From contig NEWT02000035.1 in the NCBI GenBank assembly GCA_002869925.2, positions 364,475 through 428,474 on the forward strand: a stretch of DNA of 64,000 nucleotides, read 5' to 3'. Positions 53,548 to 63,297 of this stretch are shown one piece after another. The translations under genes were made by a program, and so were the position numbers. Within the stretch, counting starts at the first letter, position 1, and each line of letters opens with the position of its first letter. The notes under the pieces are model-generated. The model worked only from the letters and a program-made list of their open reading frames with translations, was not told the origin of the DNA and did not search any database. Origin of the DNA: Nitrospira sp. CG24A (GTDB taxonomy: Bacteria > Nitrospirota > Nitrospiria > Nitrospirales > Nitrospiraceae).

Positions 53548-55809
53548 TCACGCTCCACGCATGCCACGTGTCACGACACGATCAGTCCCTTCAATGAACA
53601 CCTCCGAAACCTGCTCGGGACACTGAGACGTCGCCAACTGCCCGGTCTTCGGATCGATGGCGCGAACGACGACACCCGGCGGCGCCACAAACGCGGAAAC
53701 CGTGGGTGGAATGATCCGGCTCGCAAGATCCATCCAAATGGGCAACGCCGCCTGCGATCCTGTAAGACGCAACGGTCGTTCATCGTCGAACCCCACCCAC
53801 ACCCCAATCACCACGTCGGGCGTGTAGCCGACAAACCATGCGTCACGATACCCGTCGGTGGTGCCGGTTTTTCCGGCCACTGAACCTTGAAATCCCAGAA
53901 CGTTGGCTTTTCTCGCCGTGCCTCGCTGGATGACGCCTTCAAGAATGGAGGTCAACACATAGGCCGCTTGAGGCGATGCGGCCTGTTGCCGATCCTGCAC
54001 GCCATTCCACACCATGTCTCCTTGTCGATCCCTGATTGAGCGCACCGCCGTCGGCCTGACAGCAATCCCTCCGTTCGCAACGGCTCCATACGCCGAGGTG
54101 ATCTCCATCAACGACACGGACGAACTGCCCAAGGCCACTGATGAAAGATCGTCGCCGATAACGCTTGTGATGCCAAGACGATGCAGCAGCTGTACGATCG
54201 GCTTCGCCCCCAGCATCTTGGCTGCGCGTACCGCCGGCACATTGAACGACTGCTCCAACGCGCTCCGTACCGTCACAGGCCCATGAAATTGTTTATCGTA
54301 GTTCTGCGGAGACCACGGACCGGCCTCCGATTCAAAGGTGACCGGCTCATCCGACAACAAACTCGCCGCGGTCAGCTGCCCCGCTTGACTCTCGCGAGCC
54401 GCTTCCAACGCGGCAAGATAAACGAAGGGTTTGAAGAGCGAACCCGGTTGCCGCCGTGCCTGAACCGCACGGTTGAATTGACTCCGTCGGTAGTCTCGCC
54501 CCCCCACCAACGCCAGCACAGATCCGGTCTTGGGATCGAGCACCACGACCGCCCCTTGCACGACCGATTCCAGTGACGGTGTGAGATGGGAATGCGCGGC
54601 CTCTAATTTGGCCAGCCCCTTCTCCAACGATTGAGCGGCCGCCTGCTGAATCATAGGATCAAGTGTGCTGTTGATCCGCAAACCTTCCGGCAAGTGGGCC
54701 TCACCAGCCTCTTCCACCTCCCGAAGCACCGCATCGACGAAGTAGGGCGCATCGGTCAGAACTTCCTCTGACGGAGTCACGCGCACCGGTTTATGTGTGG
54801 CGCGGGTCCAGGTTTCTTCCGTCAGAATGCCGGTCTCCCTTAGCCGCCGCAACACCACATCGCGCCGCTGCTTCGCCGACTCAGGATGTTTTGTCGGCGC
54901 ATAGCTATTGGGGCCTTTAACCAGACCTGCGATCATCGCGACCTCTTCAACCGTCAACTCCTGAAGGGTCTTGCCGAAATAGCGATGGGCCGCCTCGCTC
55001 ACTCCATAGATCGACACGAATCCCGCTTGCCCGAGATAGATTTCATTCAGATAGCTTTCGAGGATCTCCTGCTTCGTATACTTCACCTCCAAGACCATCG
55101 CGGCCAACGCCTCCTTGAATTTTCTCCCCATCGTCCGCTGCGGTGAATAAAACAAATTCTTCGCCAGTTGCTGGGTGATTGTACTGCCGCCCTGCACCAC
55201 CCCACCCTTGATGACATTGGCCCAGAGCGCCCGCCCGACCGCAATCGGATCGATGCCGAAATGGGAATAAAATCGGCGATCTTCGATGGTGAGGATCGCC
55301 TCGACGATCGATGGAGGGATCTGTGCGAACGGAACCCATTCGCGTACCTGGCGCGACTCGCCACGTACTCCGCTCAGGAGTTCCGGTTCCAAAAAAATAG
55401 GAAAGAGCGACGATCCATCGAGTGGAGAAAGCACATCCGTCACTCGCCCCTGATCCAGCGGCAACATCACCTTCGTCGCATCGGCATGACCTTCCGGTTG
55501 TGGATGGAGATAGATGGTCAAGGCGGAATCAGTCAGCTGATAGTGGCCGGGAGACTCCACTGGAGCATTGACTCGTCGATAGCCCAGCCGCTGCAGCCGC
55601 TCAAGTAGCTGGCTATGCACAATCGAGAGATTGGGTTGCAACAAGAACGGACCACTGTACAGACGCAGTGGAGGATGCTCGTCGCTTTTGGGCAAAGCGA
55701 GAAACGTGGCCAAATACGCGCCATAGGCCACAACGATGAGGCCGAGCACGGCAAGAATGCCCGCGAAGGCGACGCTCGAATATTTCACCCATCGGGTAGA
55801 TCTATTCAT
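53548..55809 (-). CDS. mrcB: Bifunctional penicillin-binding protein 1B
   Basis: 753 aa. N-terminal TM (about 11-33), a UB2H-like segment, glycosyltransferase GT51 domain (about 160-340) with ILTIEDRRFYSHFGIDP and QGGSTITQQLAKNLF, and transpeptidase domain (about 430-720) with SxxK in QPGSLFKPF, SxN in EQSFNVPAV and KTG in GKTGTTDGYRDAWFVG. It polymerises and crosslinks peptidoglycan on the outer face of the inner membrane. Complete; no partner lipoprotein gene nearby. Confidence 0.9.
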   Translation of the reverse strand: MNRSTRWVKYSSVAFAGILAVLGLIVVAYGAYLATFLALPKSDEHPPLRLYSGPFLLQPNLSIVHSQLLERLQRLGYRRVNAPVESPGHYQLTDSALTIYLHPQPEGHADATKVMLPLDQGRVTDVLSPLDGSSLFPIFLEPELLSGVRGESRQVREWVPFAQIPPSIVEAILTIEDRRFYSHFGIDPIAVGRALWANVIKGGVVQGGSTITQQLAKNLFYSPQRTMGRKFKEALAAMVLEVKYTKQEILESYLNEIYLGQAGFVSIYGVSEAAHRYFGKTLQELTVEEVAMIAGLVKGPNSYAPTKHPESAKQRRDVVLRRLRETGILTEETWTRATHKPVRVTPSEEVLTDAPYFVDAVLREVEEAGEAHLPEGLRINSTLDPMIQQAAAQSLEKGLAKLEAAHSHLTPSLESVVQGAVVVLDPKTGSVLALVGGRDYRRSQFNRAVQARRQPGSLFKPFVYLAALEAARESQAGQLTAASLLSDEPVTFESEAGPWSPQNYDKQFHGPVTVRSALEQSFNVPAVRAAKMLGAKPIVQLLHRLGITSVIGDDLSSVALGSSSVSLMEITSAYGAVANGGIAVRPTAVRSIRDRQGDMVWNGVQDRQQAASPQAAYVLTSILEGVIQRGTARKANVLGFQGSVAGKTGTTDGYRDAWFVGYTPDVVIGVWVGFDDERPLRLTGSQAALPIWMDLASRIIPPTVSAFVAPPGVVVRAIDPKTGQLATSQCPEQVSEVFIEGTDRVVTRGMRGA

Positions 55810-55929
55810 CGTTCAGGAACCTCGACACAGCATAACCGACACACAGGCACGTTCGTCTGAATTATCTGGTTAGTCGGTCCAATCACATACACGAGACACA
55901 CCAAACACACCGGAAGAACCGATTGGTTT

Positions 55930-57348
55930 TTAGGCATCATGCGCTCCGATCTTCTGAGGCAAAAGCGAGCCGACTACCATCCCCACCGCTGCCATAAGAA
56001 GCCCAACCAGCTGAGGATGCCAGATCGAACCTGACGGGCTGAACAGTCCCAACCCTATCCAGGTTGTCAGCCCGGCCGCAAAGGCGCACAAGGCCCCTTG
56101 GGTCGTCGCCCGGGACCAAAAAAGCCCGGCACAGAGTGGAACGAACGCTGTGACCAGCGTCACCTCATACGTCCCCACCACCAACTGGTAGATGCTGGAG
56201 TTGGAGGTGAGCGCGATCGTCAAAACCAGGACGGCAAAGATCACCACAACCAGCCGCATGACCCGAAGGAACTCCCGGTCACTGAGGTGAGGCAGCAGCC
56301 CTTTCATCACGTTCTCGCTCAGTATCACTGACGGCGCCAACAGCGTCGCGCTGGCGCAACTCATCACTGCCGAGAGGACGGCCCCGAAAAACAGGATCTG
56401 TGCGAAGACCGGTGTGTGGCGCAGAATCAAAGTCGGCAACACCAGCTGAGAATCCTGGTCGAGCAGCGTAGTGAACAGAGCCGGATCGATCAGCGTCGCC
56501 GCATAGGCCAGAAACATCGGCACAAAGCAGAAACAGAAGTAGAGTGTGCCGCCCAGCAACGATCCACGGACAGCTGTGCGTTCGTCTTTCGCCGAGGTGA
56601 TGCGTTGAAACACGTCTTGTTGGGGAATCGACCCCAACATCATCGTGATCCAGGCCCCGATGAAGGGTACCCATGCCGCGAACGTAGCCGGCGGAAATAA
56701 ATCCAGCTTGCCGGCTTGGGCGGCATGGCTGATGACCACGTCCACGCCTCCCGCTAGCCCGCTCACCACGGAGGCGATATAGAGCAGCCCTCCCATGATC
56801 ACAGAGATTTGGACAAAGTCAAGAATGGCGACGGAGAACATGCCGCCGAACGTCGTATAGACCAGGACGATCACTGCGCCGATGACCATCCCGACCGGCT
56901 GACTCACGGCGCCCTCGGTGACCGTATTCAACACAAGTCCAAATACTTTGAACTGCGCAGCCACCCATCCGAGATAGGACATGGCAATACACACGGCACA
57001 GAGAACCTCGACGACGCGGTTGTACCGCAGACGATAGAAGTCGCCGACCGTCAGGAGGTTCAGCCGATAGAAACGGGGGGCAAAAAACAACCCAACCAGA
57101 ATCAGGGCAAGGCTCGCCCCAAAGGGATCGGCGACAACGCCGCGTAACCCTTCCTTCACAAATGTGGCTGAAATCCCGAGAACGGCTTCTGCGCCGAACC
57201 AGGTTGCAAAGACCGTGGCGATAACAATCGGCAGCGGTAAGCTTCGACCGGCTACCGCAAAATCCTTCGCGGTATGGACTCGCCTGGCGGCAGCCAGTCC
57301 GATCCCCACCGAGAGGAGCAGATAGAGGATGACGAACCCGAGAATCAT
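55930..57348 (-). CDS. Sodium:solute symporter family transporter
   Basis: About 472 aa from MILGFVILYLLL (57348); the track start adds a non-hydrophobic tail. About thirteen TM helices. SSS signatures: DFAVAGRSLPLPIVIATVFATWFGAEAVLGISA near the start, FYRLRYNRVVEVLCA, and VLSAVMSCASATLLAPSVILSENV with Na+-site serines. Substrate not predictable (proline, pantothenate, acetate-like). Confidence 0.85.
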   Translation of the reverse strand: MILGFVILYLLLSVGIGLAAARRVHTAKDFAVAGRSLPLPIVIATVFATWFGAEAVLGISATFVKEGLRGVVADPFGASLALILVGLFFAPRFYRLNLLTVGDFYRLRYNRVVEVLCAVCIAMSYLGWVAAQFKVFGLVLNTVTEGAVSQPVGMVIGAVIVLVYTTFGGMFSVAILDFVQISVIMGGLLYIASVVSGLAGGVDVVISHAAQAGKLDLFPPATFAAWVPFIGAWITMMLGSIPQQDVFQRITSAKDERTAVRGSLLGGTLYFCFCFVPMFLAYAATLIDPALFTTLLDQDSQLVLPTLILRHTPVFAQILFFGAVLSAVMSCASATLLAPSVILSENVMKGLLPHLSDREFLRVMRLVVVIFAVLVLTIALTSNSSIYQLVVGTYEVTLVTAFVPLCAGLFWSRATTQGALCAFAAGLTTWIGLGLFSPSGSIWHPQLVGLLMAAVGMVVGSLLPQKIGAHDA

Positions 57349-57538
57349 GCAGACGGTTTCGGCATAAGTGTGGGAGAATTCTAACGAGGCTTTAGCAAGG
57401 GCGCAACGACAGATGCAAAATGAAGCCAAGGGTATGGTTGAATCGTCATCAGGCTTTTCAGCCTCCTGCTCGCACCCCCTATTCCTTTGAACGATTGCAT
57501 GTTAGTCTAATATTCGTTGCTCTCAAGACAGGAAACCT

Positions 57539-58030
57539 ATGAGGGATCTTCCAATCTATCGGCTGAACTCTCCTCAGAACAGTGTAGGGCTGTGGTCCCA
57601 GCTCTTCATCGGAGCGATAGGACTGGGAATCGTGTTGGCTGGACTACCGGCTCAGGCGGACGAGTCACACACACCGTGGGAATGTTCAAGTTATACCGGT
57701 GACGCCCACACGCGCTGTGTGGAGACCTTCGCGGAATGGCAGCGCGACCAGATCACGGCACTCCAAGGAAAGTTACAAGCACAACAAGAGACCCTCAACC
57801 TCTTAAAAGGTCAGCTCGACCGCCAGGCTTCCACGACTGCCGAGCTGCAACGTCAACTGGCACGACCGCCCATCGTGGTGCAAACGCTCCCTCCTCTTTA
57901 CACGTATCCCTCTGTAGGACTCAGCTTTTCCTTGGGGAGTCCCTGGATCTACGGATCTCCATTTTTTGATCGCCCATACATCTTCGGCCCACGCTACTAT
58001 GGACCGCGCTACTGGGGCCACCACTGGTGA
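57539..58030 (+). CDS. Exported coiled-coil protein with aromatic tail, unknown
   Basis: 163 aa. Signal ending AQADES (about 42); the mature start has a Cys pair (WECSSYTGDAHTRC). Coiled coil at about 65-105 (LQGKLQAQQETLNLLKGQLDRQ), then a Pro/Tyr/Gly-rich end (RPYIFGPRYYGPRYWGHHW). No family recognised. Confidence 0.6.
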   Translation: MRDLPIYRLNSPQNSVGLWSQLFIGAIGLGIVLAGLPAQADESHTPWECSSYTGDAHTRCVETFAEWQRDQITALQGKLQAQQETLNLLKGQLDRQASTTAELQRQLARPPIVVQTLPPLYTYPSVGLSFSLGSPWIYGSPFFDRPYIFGPRYYGPRYWGHHW

Positions 58031-58034
58031 CGAC

Positions 58035-58121
58035 TGGTTTGTTTCGTTTATTTAGTTGATTTGGTTCATCTGGTAGTTTCGTCAACCAAAAAACCAGACA
58101 AACCGAACAAACCAAATAACG
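58035..58121. repeat. Periodic GGTTT/ACCAG tract
   Basis: GTTTGTTTCGTTTATTTAGTTGATTTGGTTCATCTGG then AACCAAAAAACCAGACAAACCGAACAAACCAAATAAC: two complementary halves in loose 4-5-nt units, making a long hairpin downstream of the gene. Confidence 0.7.
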
Positions 58122-58131
58122 GTCTCCTGAT

Positions 58132-58158
58132 ACTGGCGGACTTTTTCAGCATCCTGCC
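58132..58158. repeat. Solo end of the TIR element
   Basis: ACTGGCGGACTTTTTCAGCATCCTGCC matches the right end of the 7152 and 42580 elements, without a left partner. Confidence 0.7.
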
Positions 58159-58263
58159 AAGCATAATTGTCTTGAGCCGGACCGCAATATCGCATACCCT
58201 ACAGCAGTTCAAGCCCTGATGATATCAATCCATCGCAGTCACACATCAAAGAAAGGGAACCTC

Positions 58264-58953
58264 ATGCGCGTTATTGTCTCCTGTTTGATCACCCTGCTCT
58301 GCCTTGGGACCACTACGGCATTCGCGACGGCCCAGGAGCCCACAACCGACGAACAAAAAACCCTGTATGCCTTAGGATTAGCTATCAGCCAATCGCTCGG
58401 AACGTTCAGCCTGAACGAGTCTGAACTCGAACTTGTAAAATCCGGCATTGCCGATGGGGTCTTCAAAAAGACCCCCAAGGTAGACCTCCAGACGTTCGGC
58501 CCCAAAATTCAACAGCTGCAACAGGCCCGCGCCTCGGTCGTTGCAGATGCGGAAAAGAAGGCGGGGGCCGCATTCCTCACGAAAGCCGCAGCAGAATCCG
58601 GCGCCAAAAAAACCGAGTCTGGCGCAATCCTTACGACCATCAAGGAAGGGAAGGGCGCGACCCCGAAAGTCACGGATACCGTGAAGGTGCACTATCACGG
58701 AACGCTGACCGACGGGACAGTGTTCGACAGTTCCGTCAAGCGGGGCGAGCCGGCCACGTTTGGATTGAATCAAGTGATCAAATGTTGGACGGAAGGGGTC
58801 CAGCAGATGAAAGTCGGCAGCAAAAGTAAGTTAGTCTGCCCATCCAGTATCGCCTATGGCGACAAAGGCGCGCCCCCTATGATCAAGCCCGGTGCGACGT
58901 TAGTGTTTGAAGTCGAACTCCTTGAAATCGTGACCAAGGACGCCCCCCACTGA
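58264..58953 (+). CDS. Exported FKBP-type peptidyl-prolyl isomerase (1 of 2)
   Basis: 229 aa from [12 protein letters not shown] (58264), which restores a normal signal peptide (AFATAQE) and has an AAAGGGAA site. FKBP_N dimerisation helices (about 30-115) are followed by an FKBP domain (about 130-225): [74 protein letters not shown]. Active-site aromatics (Tyr, Phe, Trp, AYG) are present, so activity is likely. FklB/Mip-like periplasmic foldase. Confidence 0.88.
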   Translation: MRVIVSCLITLLCLGTTTAFATAQEPTTDEQKTLYALGLAISQSLGTFSLNESELELVKSGIADGVFKKTPKVDLQTFGPKIQQLQQARASVVADAEKKAGAAFLTKAAAESGAKKTESGAILTTIKEGKGATPKVTDTVKVHYHGTLTDGTVFDSSVKRGEPATFGLNQVIKCWTEGVQQMKVGSKSKLVCPSSIAYGDKGAPPMIKPGATLVFEVELLEIVTKDAPH

Positions 58954-58963
58954 AGTCTTCACA

Positions 58964-58994
58964 AGGCCGAGCGGGAACATATCCCGCTCGGCCT
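58964..58994 (+). terminator. Terminator after FKBP 1
   Basis: AGGCCGAGCGGGA, 5-nt loop, TCCCGCTCGGCCT: a perfect 13-bp stem shortly after the stop. The T-run is weak (CCCCTTTCC). Confidence 0.7.
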
Positions 58995-59184
58995 CGTGCC
59001 CCTTTCCGCGCGCATCAAGCAACCAGCTCCTGCCACCTTCTCTCTTGATGGCGAGCGAGCAGCCTTCGCGTCCCCAGACTGTCAAATTTGTCTTGATCCC
59101 CATGCGCAACATCGCATATCTTGTAGAGCTTAGGATCTTGCGATATCGAATTCATCGTCGTCACATACAAAGAAAGGGCAGCTC

Positions 59185-59865
59185 ATGCGTTTCGTTGTAT
59201 CCTGTTTGGTGACCCTACTTAGCCTTGGAGCCACTGCATCATTCGTGGCAGCCCAAGAACCCGCGACCGATGAACAAAAAACCCTCTATGCGTTAGGACT
59301 CGCCGTCAACCAGTCGCTCAGCAACTTCGGTCTCAGCGAGCCTGAATTTGAGATTGTGAAGTCCGGCATCACCGACGGGTTTCTCAAACGGCCCGCCAAA
59401 GTGGACCTTCAAGCCTTTCGCGCGAAGATTTCACAACTGCAAGAGGCTCGCGCCGTGGTCGTCGCAGAAGTAGAGAAAAAGGCGGGAGCCGCATTCCTCG
59501 CGAAAGTCGCAGCAGAGCCCGGCGCCAAGAAAACCGAGTCCGGCGCGATCCTCAAGACCATCAAGGAAGGGAATGGCGCCACCCCGAAAATCACAGATAT
59601 GGTGAAGGTACACTATCAAGGAGCGTTGATCGATGGAACCCTGTTCGACAATTCCACCAAGCAAAGCGAACCTGCCTCGCTGAGAGTGAATGAAATGAGT
59701 AAGTGTTGGGTCGAAAGTATACAACAGATAAAAGTCGGCGGCAGGAGCAAGTTGGTGTGCCCGTCGAATCTTGCCTTTCGCGACAAAGGCCTTCCTCCTC
59801 TCATCAAGCCCGGCGCCACGTTAGTATTCGATATCGAACTCCTAGAGATCGTCGCTACCAAATAA
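59185..59865 (+). CDS. FKBP-type isomerase paralog (2 of 2), degenerate site
   Basis: 226 aa, about 70% alike by eye to the gene before, so a tandem duplicate including the leader (AAGAAAGGGCAGCTC). Signal ends FVAAQE. The FKBP domain has changes at active-site positions: ASLRVNEMSKCWVESIQQIKVGGRSKLV (Phe to Leu) and LAFRDKGLPP in place of AYGDKGAPP, with the Trp kept. Isomerase activity is therefore doubtful; a chaperone role may remain. Confidence 0.82.
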   Translation: MRFVVSCLVTLLSLGATASFVAAQEPATDEQKTLYALGLAVNQSLSNFGLSEPEFEIVKSGITDGFLKRPAKVDLQAFRAKISQLQEARAVVVAEVEKKAGAAFLAKVAAEPGAKKTESGAILKTIKEGNGATPKITDMVKVHYQGALIDGTLFDNSTKQSEPASLRVNEMSKCWVESIQQIKVGGRSKLVCPSNLAFRDKGLPPLIKPGATLVFDIELLEIVATK

Positions 59866-59901
59866 CTCTAGCCAATTTTTAGCCTCTCATCCGGTCGAGC
59901 A

Positions 59902-61746
59902 ATGCCACCAACCATACTCCTAAGTTGCGAATCCATCAGTAAAAGTTACGGGGTGAAACCGCTGTTTGCCGATCTATCCATCGGGTTGGCCGAGGGCGAT
60001 CATATTGGACTGGTCGGACCTAATGGCTCCGGCAAATCGACCCTGCTGAAAATCATGGCCGGGCTCGAAGAGCCCGATGAGGGAACCAGGTCGATGCGCC
60101 GGCAGCTCCGCATCGGCTACGTGCCGCAAGACCCGTCATTTGATGGAACACAGACGATCGAGGAAGTCCTCGCGCAGGTCCTGAGCGACGACGGTCATGA
60201 CCCCCACGACCATAGCAGTCGTACCTCCGCAGCGCTCAGCCTGGGAGAGTTTCCCGCAACCGACCAATCCACGGCCACGCTCTCCGGAGGATGGAAGAAA
60301 CGCCTGGCCATCGTCCGGTCACTCATGCTGGAACCGGACGTCTTATTGATGGACGAGCCGACCAACCATTTGGATGTCGAAGGCATCCTGTGGCTAGAGC
60401 GACTACTCCGGGCTGAAGCCCGAGCGTTTCTCGTCGTCAGCCACGATCGGCGTTTTCTCGAAGCGGTGACCTCGAGGATGGTCGAGCTGAATCGCAGTTA
60501 TCCCACCGGAGTATTCGAGGCAAAAGGAAATTACAGCGATTTTCTGGAACAGCGGGATGCCGCGTTGCACGCGCAAGCCAACTATGAGGCGTCATTGGCC
60601 AATCGGGTTCGCCGCGAAGTCGAGTGGCTCCGGCGCGGGCCCAAAGCTCGCACGACAAAAGCCAAATCGCGGATCGACTCGGCCGGCCGCTTGATCGAGG
60701 AACTGAATAGCGCCGACGCCCGGAAAGACCAAGGCACGGCGGGTATCAATTTCACTTCATCCGGACGCAGATCGAAACAGCTGGTCGAGGCGACCCAACT
60801 CTGCAAATCGCTTGGCGGGCGGTCGATCGTCAAGAATCTCGACCTTCTGCTCGGACCGGGGCAGCGGCTCGGATTACTGGGTCCGAACGGAAGCGGGAAG
60901 AGCACACTTCTCAAATTGGTGGCTGGCACACTCAAGCCGGACGCAGGCACCATCGCCCGCGCAGACAAACTGCGTGTGGTCACATTCGAGCAGCACCGCG
61001 AATCGCTAGACCAATCCTCTTCGCTCCGTCGATCCCTCGCCCCGCACGGCGATTCGGTCGTCTATCAAGACCGTTCAGTACATCTCGTGTCCTGGGCAAA
61101 ACGGTTCCTTTTCCGGCCCGAGCAGTTGGATCTCCCGGTCTCCCGCCTCTCTGGAGGCGAACAGGCGCGTCTGCTCATCGCACGGCTCATGCTGCAACCG
61201 GCCGACCTCTTAATCCTGGACGAGCCGACGAATGATTTGGACATTCCAACGCTTGATGTGCTGGAAGACAGCCTGCTGGAGTTCCCCGGCGCGTTGATGT
61301 TGGTGACACACGACCGGTGGCTCTTAGACCGCGTCTCCACTATGTTGCTCGCATTGGACGGCACAGGTCAGACTGAATGGTTCGCAGACTATGCGCAATG
61401 GGAGTCCGCGCAAGAACGAAAAACAGCAGAACGGACTCGTGCCTCGACGTCACGCCCTTCCAAGACATCCCGCACCGAATCAGAATCGACTCCGAAGCCC
61501 AAAAAGACAGGCTTGTCCTATCGCGAGCAAAAGGAATGGGCGAAGATGGAGCAGAGAATCCTTCAGGCCGAGGAAACCATCGCCGCCTGTCAAGCTGCGG
61601 TGGAAGATCCCGCCATCACCTCCAACGCGGCAGCGCTGCAAGAACGATCCGAGGCCCTGGACGCCGCCCGCACGGCCGCGGAACGGCTCTATAACCGCTG
61701 GTCCGAACTCGAGGGCAAACAGACACAGTCCGCCAGCCAGCCCTAG
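59902..61746 (+). CDS. uup: ABC-F ATPase, Uup-like
   Basis: 614 aa, cytosolic, two ABC domains. Walker A GPNGSGKST twice (about 39 and 330), signatures LSGGWKKR and LSGGEQARL, Walker B VLLMDEPTNHLD and LLILDEPTNDLD. The inter-domain linker carries a basic segment (WLRRGPKARTTKAKSRID). The C-terminal 110 residues form a coiled coil (EQKEWAKMEQRILQAEETIAA) typical of Uup, which binds branched DNA and ribosomes. Full length. Confidence 0.9.
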   Translation: MPPTILLSCESISKSYGVKPLFADLSIGLAEGDHIGLVGPNGSGKSTLLKIMAGLEEPDEGTRSMRRQLRIGYVPQDPSFDGTQTIEEVLAQVLSDDGHDPHDHSSRTSAALSLGEFPATDQSTATLSGGWKKRLAIVRSLMLEPDVLLMDEPTNHLDVEGILWLERLLRAEARAFLVVSHDRRFLEAVTSRMVELNRSYPTGVFEAKGNYSDFLEQRDAALHAQANYEASLANRVRREVEWLRRGPKARTTKAKSRIDSAGRLIEELNSADARKDQGTAGINFTSSGRRSKQLVEATQLCKSLGGRSIVKNLDLLLGPGQRLGLLGPNGSGKSTLLKLVAGTLKPDAGTIARADKLRVVTFEQHRESLDQSSSLRRSLAPHGDSVVYQDRSVHLVSWAKRFLFRPEQLDLPVSRLSGGEQARLLIARLMLQPADLLILDEPTNDLDIPTLDVLEDSLLEFPGALMLVTHDRWLLDRVSTMLLALDGTGQTEWFADYAQWESAQERKTAERTRASTSRPSKTSRTESESTPKPKKTGLSYREQKEWAKMEQRILQAEETIAACQAAVEDPAITSNAAALQERSEALDAARTAAERLYNRWSELEGKQTQSASQP

Positions 61747-61751
61747 ACCTA

Positions 61752-61836
61752 ATGGTTTATCTGGTTTGTTTTGTTTGTCTTGTTTATTTGGTTGAACCAG
61801 ATGAACCAGACCAACCAGATAGACCAGAGCAACCAG
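61752..61836. repeat. Periodic GGTTT/ACCAG tract
   Basis: TGGTTTATCTGGTTTGTTTTGTTTGTC... then GAACCAGATGAACCAGACCAACCAGATAGACCAGAGCAACCAG, the second half in clear 9-nt units NNNRACCAG. It lies after uup and upstream of the mltC-like gene. Confidence 0.75.
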
Positions 61837-61882
61837 TTCGTTACTTTGCACGTTACGGAAAAACCTGTACAATACGCCCATT

Positions 61883-63133
61883 ATGCGCCGCTCGACCTCG
61901 CTCTCTCTGTTGTCGATCCTCTCTTTCACCTTGCTCGCCTCCGGCTGTGAGACAACCGATCGAGCCCTGACGGCAGCGGGACGAGTCGCAAGGGGCCAGA
62001 CCGGACAGGCCATCATCGATCTCGCTGCGGGCAAAGATCCGGCACAGATCGCCAAGAGGCGTCTCGAACAATATGCGCGCGACCCCGAAGCGGTACTCAG
62101 AGATCTGCGCGAGGCAAAAAGAGATTTTGACGCCATCCTCGCCGTCCTTGGAGTGAATGTCGGAAAAACCTGAGGGAAGAAGGAAGTACAACTGCCCGAA
62201 GCCAAGAAATATGTGAAGTACACGCAAAACTACAAGAGCCGAGCGATCGTCGACTTCGACTCAGGCGAGATCCTGGTCGAGACACTGGACGATCAAGACC
62301 CTCAACGAAGTCTCAAGAACGCCGTCGTCACCACACTTCTGACTCCGCAAGATCCCCGATCAGTCGATTTATTTTCCGACAAGGAAATCGTCCTGACGAA
62401 TGACAAGGAGCCCTACCTCCTGGGCCTCGTACTCGATCAGCAAAATAAACCGATACGCACACCGGCAGAAGCCGAACCATTTGCCTCGTATCTCTTGGAA
62501 AAGAAATCGGGCACGCGGACCGTCGACCAAGAGGGAACCAAGAAGACGGTTCAGTACGTCACCATGGGGATGGTGTCTAATCTCCCGATGAAGCAGGCAG
62601 AGAAATACCGAACACTGGTTCACCAATTTGCACAGGAATATAACATCAGCCCCAGCCTGGTTTTCGCAGTTATCCGCACAGAGAGCAACTTCAACCCCTA
62701 TGCCGTCAGCTCAGCTCCTGCCTATGGACTCATGCAACTCGTCCCGACGAGCGGAGGCCGTGAAGCCTACCGAAAAGCGAAAGGCCAGGACGTGGCCCCG
62801 TCACGAGAATATCTCTTCGATCCGGCCAACAACGTCGAGTTGGGAACCGCCTATTTGAATGTGTTGATGTTTAAGCAGCTGGAAGCCGTAGATCACAATG
62901 TGTCACGCGAGTACTGTGTGATTGCCGCCTACAATACCGGCCCGAGCAACGTCTTCCGCACCTTTTCGCGCGACCGCACCACTGCGGTCAACCAGATCAA
63001 TAGCCTTCAACCGGCTGGCGTCTATGATCAATTGCGGAAAAGCCTCCCCTACGAAGAGACCCGCCACTACTTAGAAAAAGTGACCGGCTACCGCAAGTCG
63101 TTCGTGAGCTCGTCGGAAAGTTCCAACCAATAA
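61883..63133 (+). pseudogene. mltC: MltC-like lytic transglycosylase interrupted by in-frame TGA
   Basis: One continuous frame encodes a lipoprotein start (MRRSTSLSLLSILSFTLLASGC), a 96-residue N-terminal part, TGA at 62171-62173, then GKKEVQLPEAKKYVKYTQNYKSRAIVDFDSG and the SLT domain (IRTESNFNPYAVSSAPAYGLMQLVPTSGG, catalytic Glu; AAYNTGPSNV). E. coli MltC reads IWGFKEV...YVKYT here, so the TGA replaces a conserved Trp (TGG to TGA). The track splits it into a 96-aa lipoprotein and a GTG-started 306-aa protein without signal. Either a recent nonsense mutation, readthrough or a sequencing error. Without anchor and export, the second half would be stranded in the cytoplasm. Confidence 0.8.
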
Positions 63134-63297
63134 GGGCCAGTAGGGTTGATGACAGTCGTGGCGTCCCTTGCCATTCACCCGCAAACTCTGAGCTTGCGAG
63201 ATGCTCTTCACGCCAGACGGTGTTTTGAGATACTGCGTCACAGGTGGCGAGCATGCCGCTCAGACCGCATCCATAATCATGAGGCAGGGACAACTCG

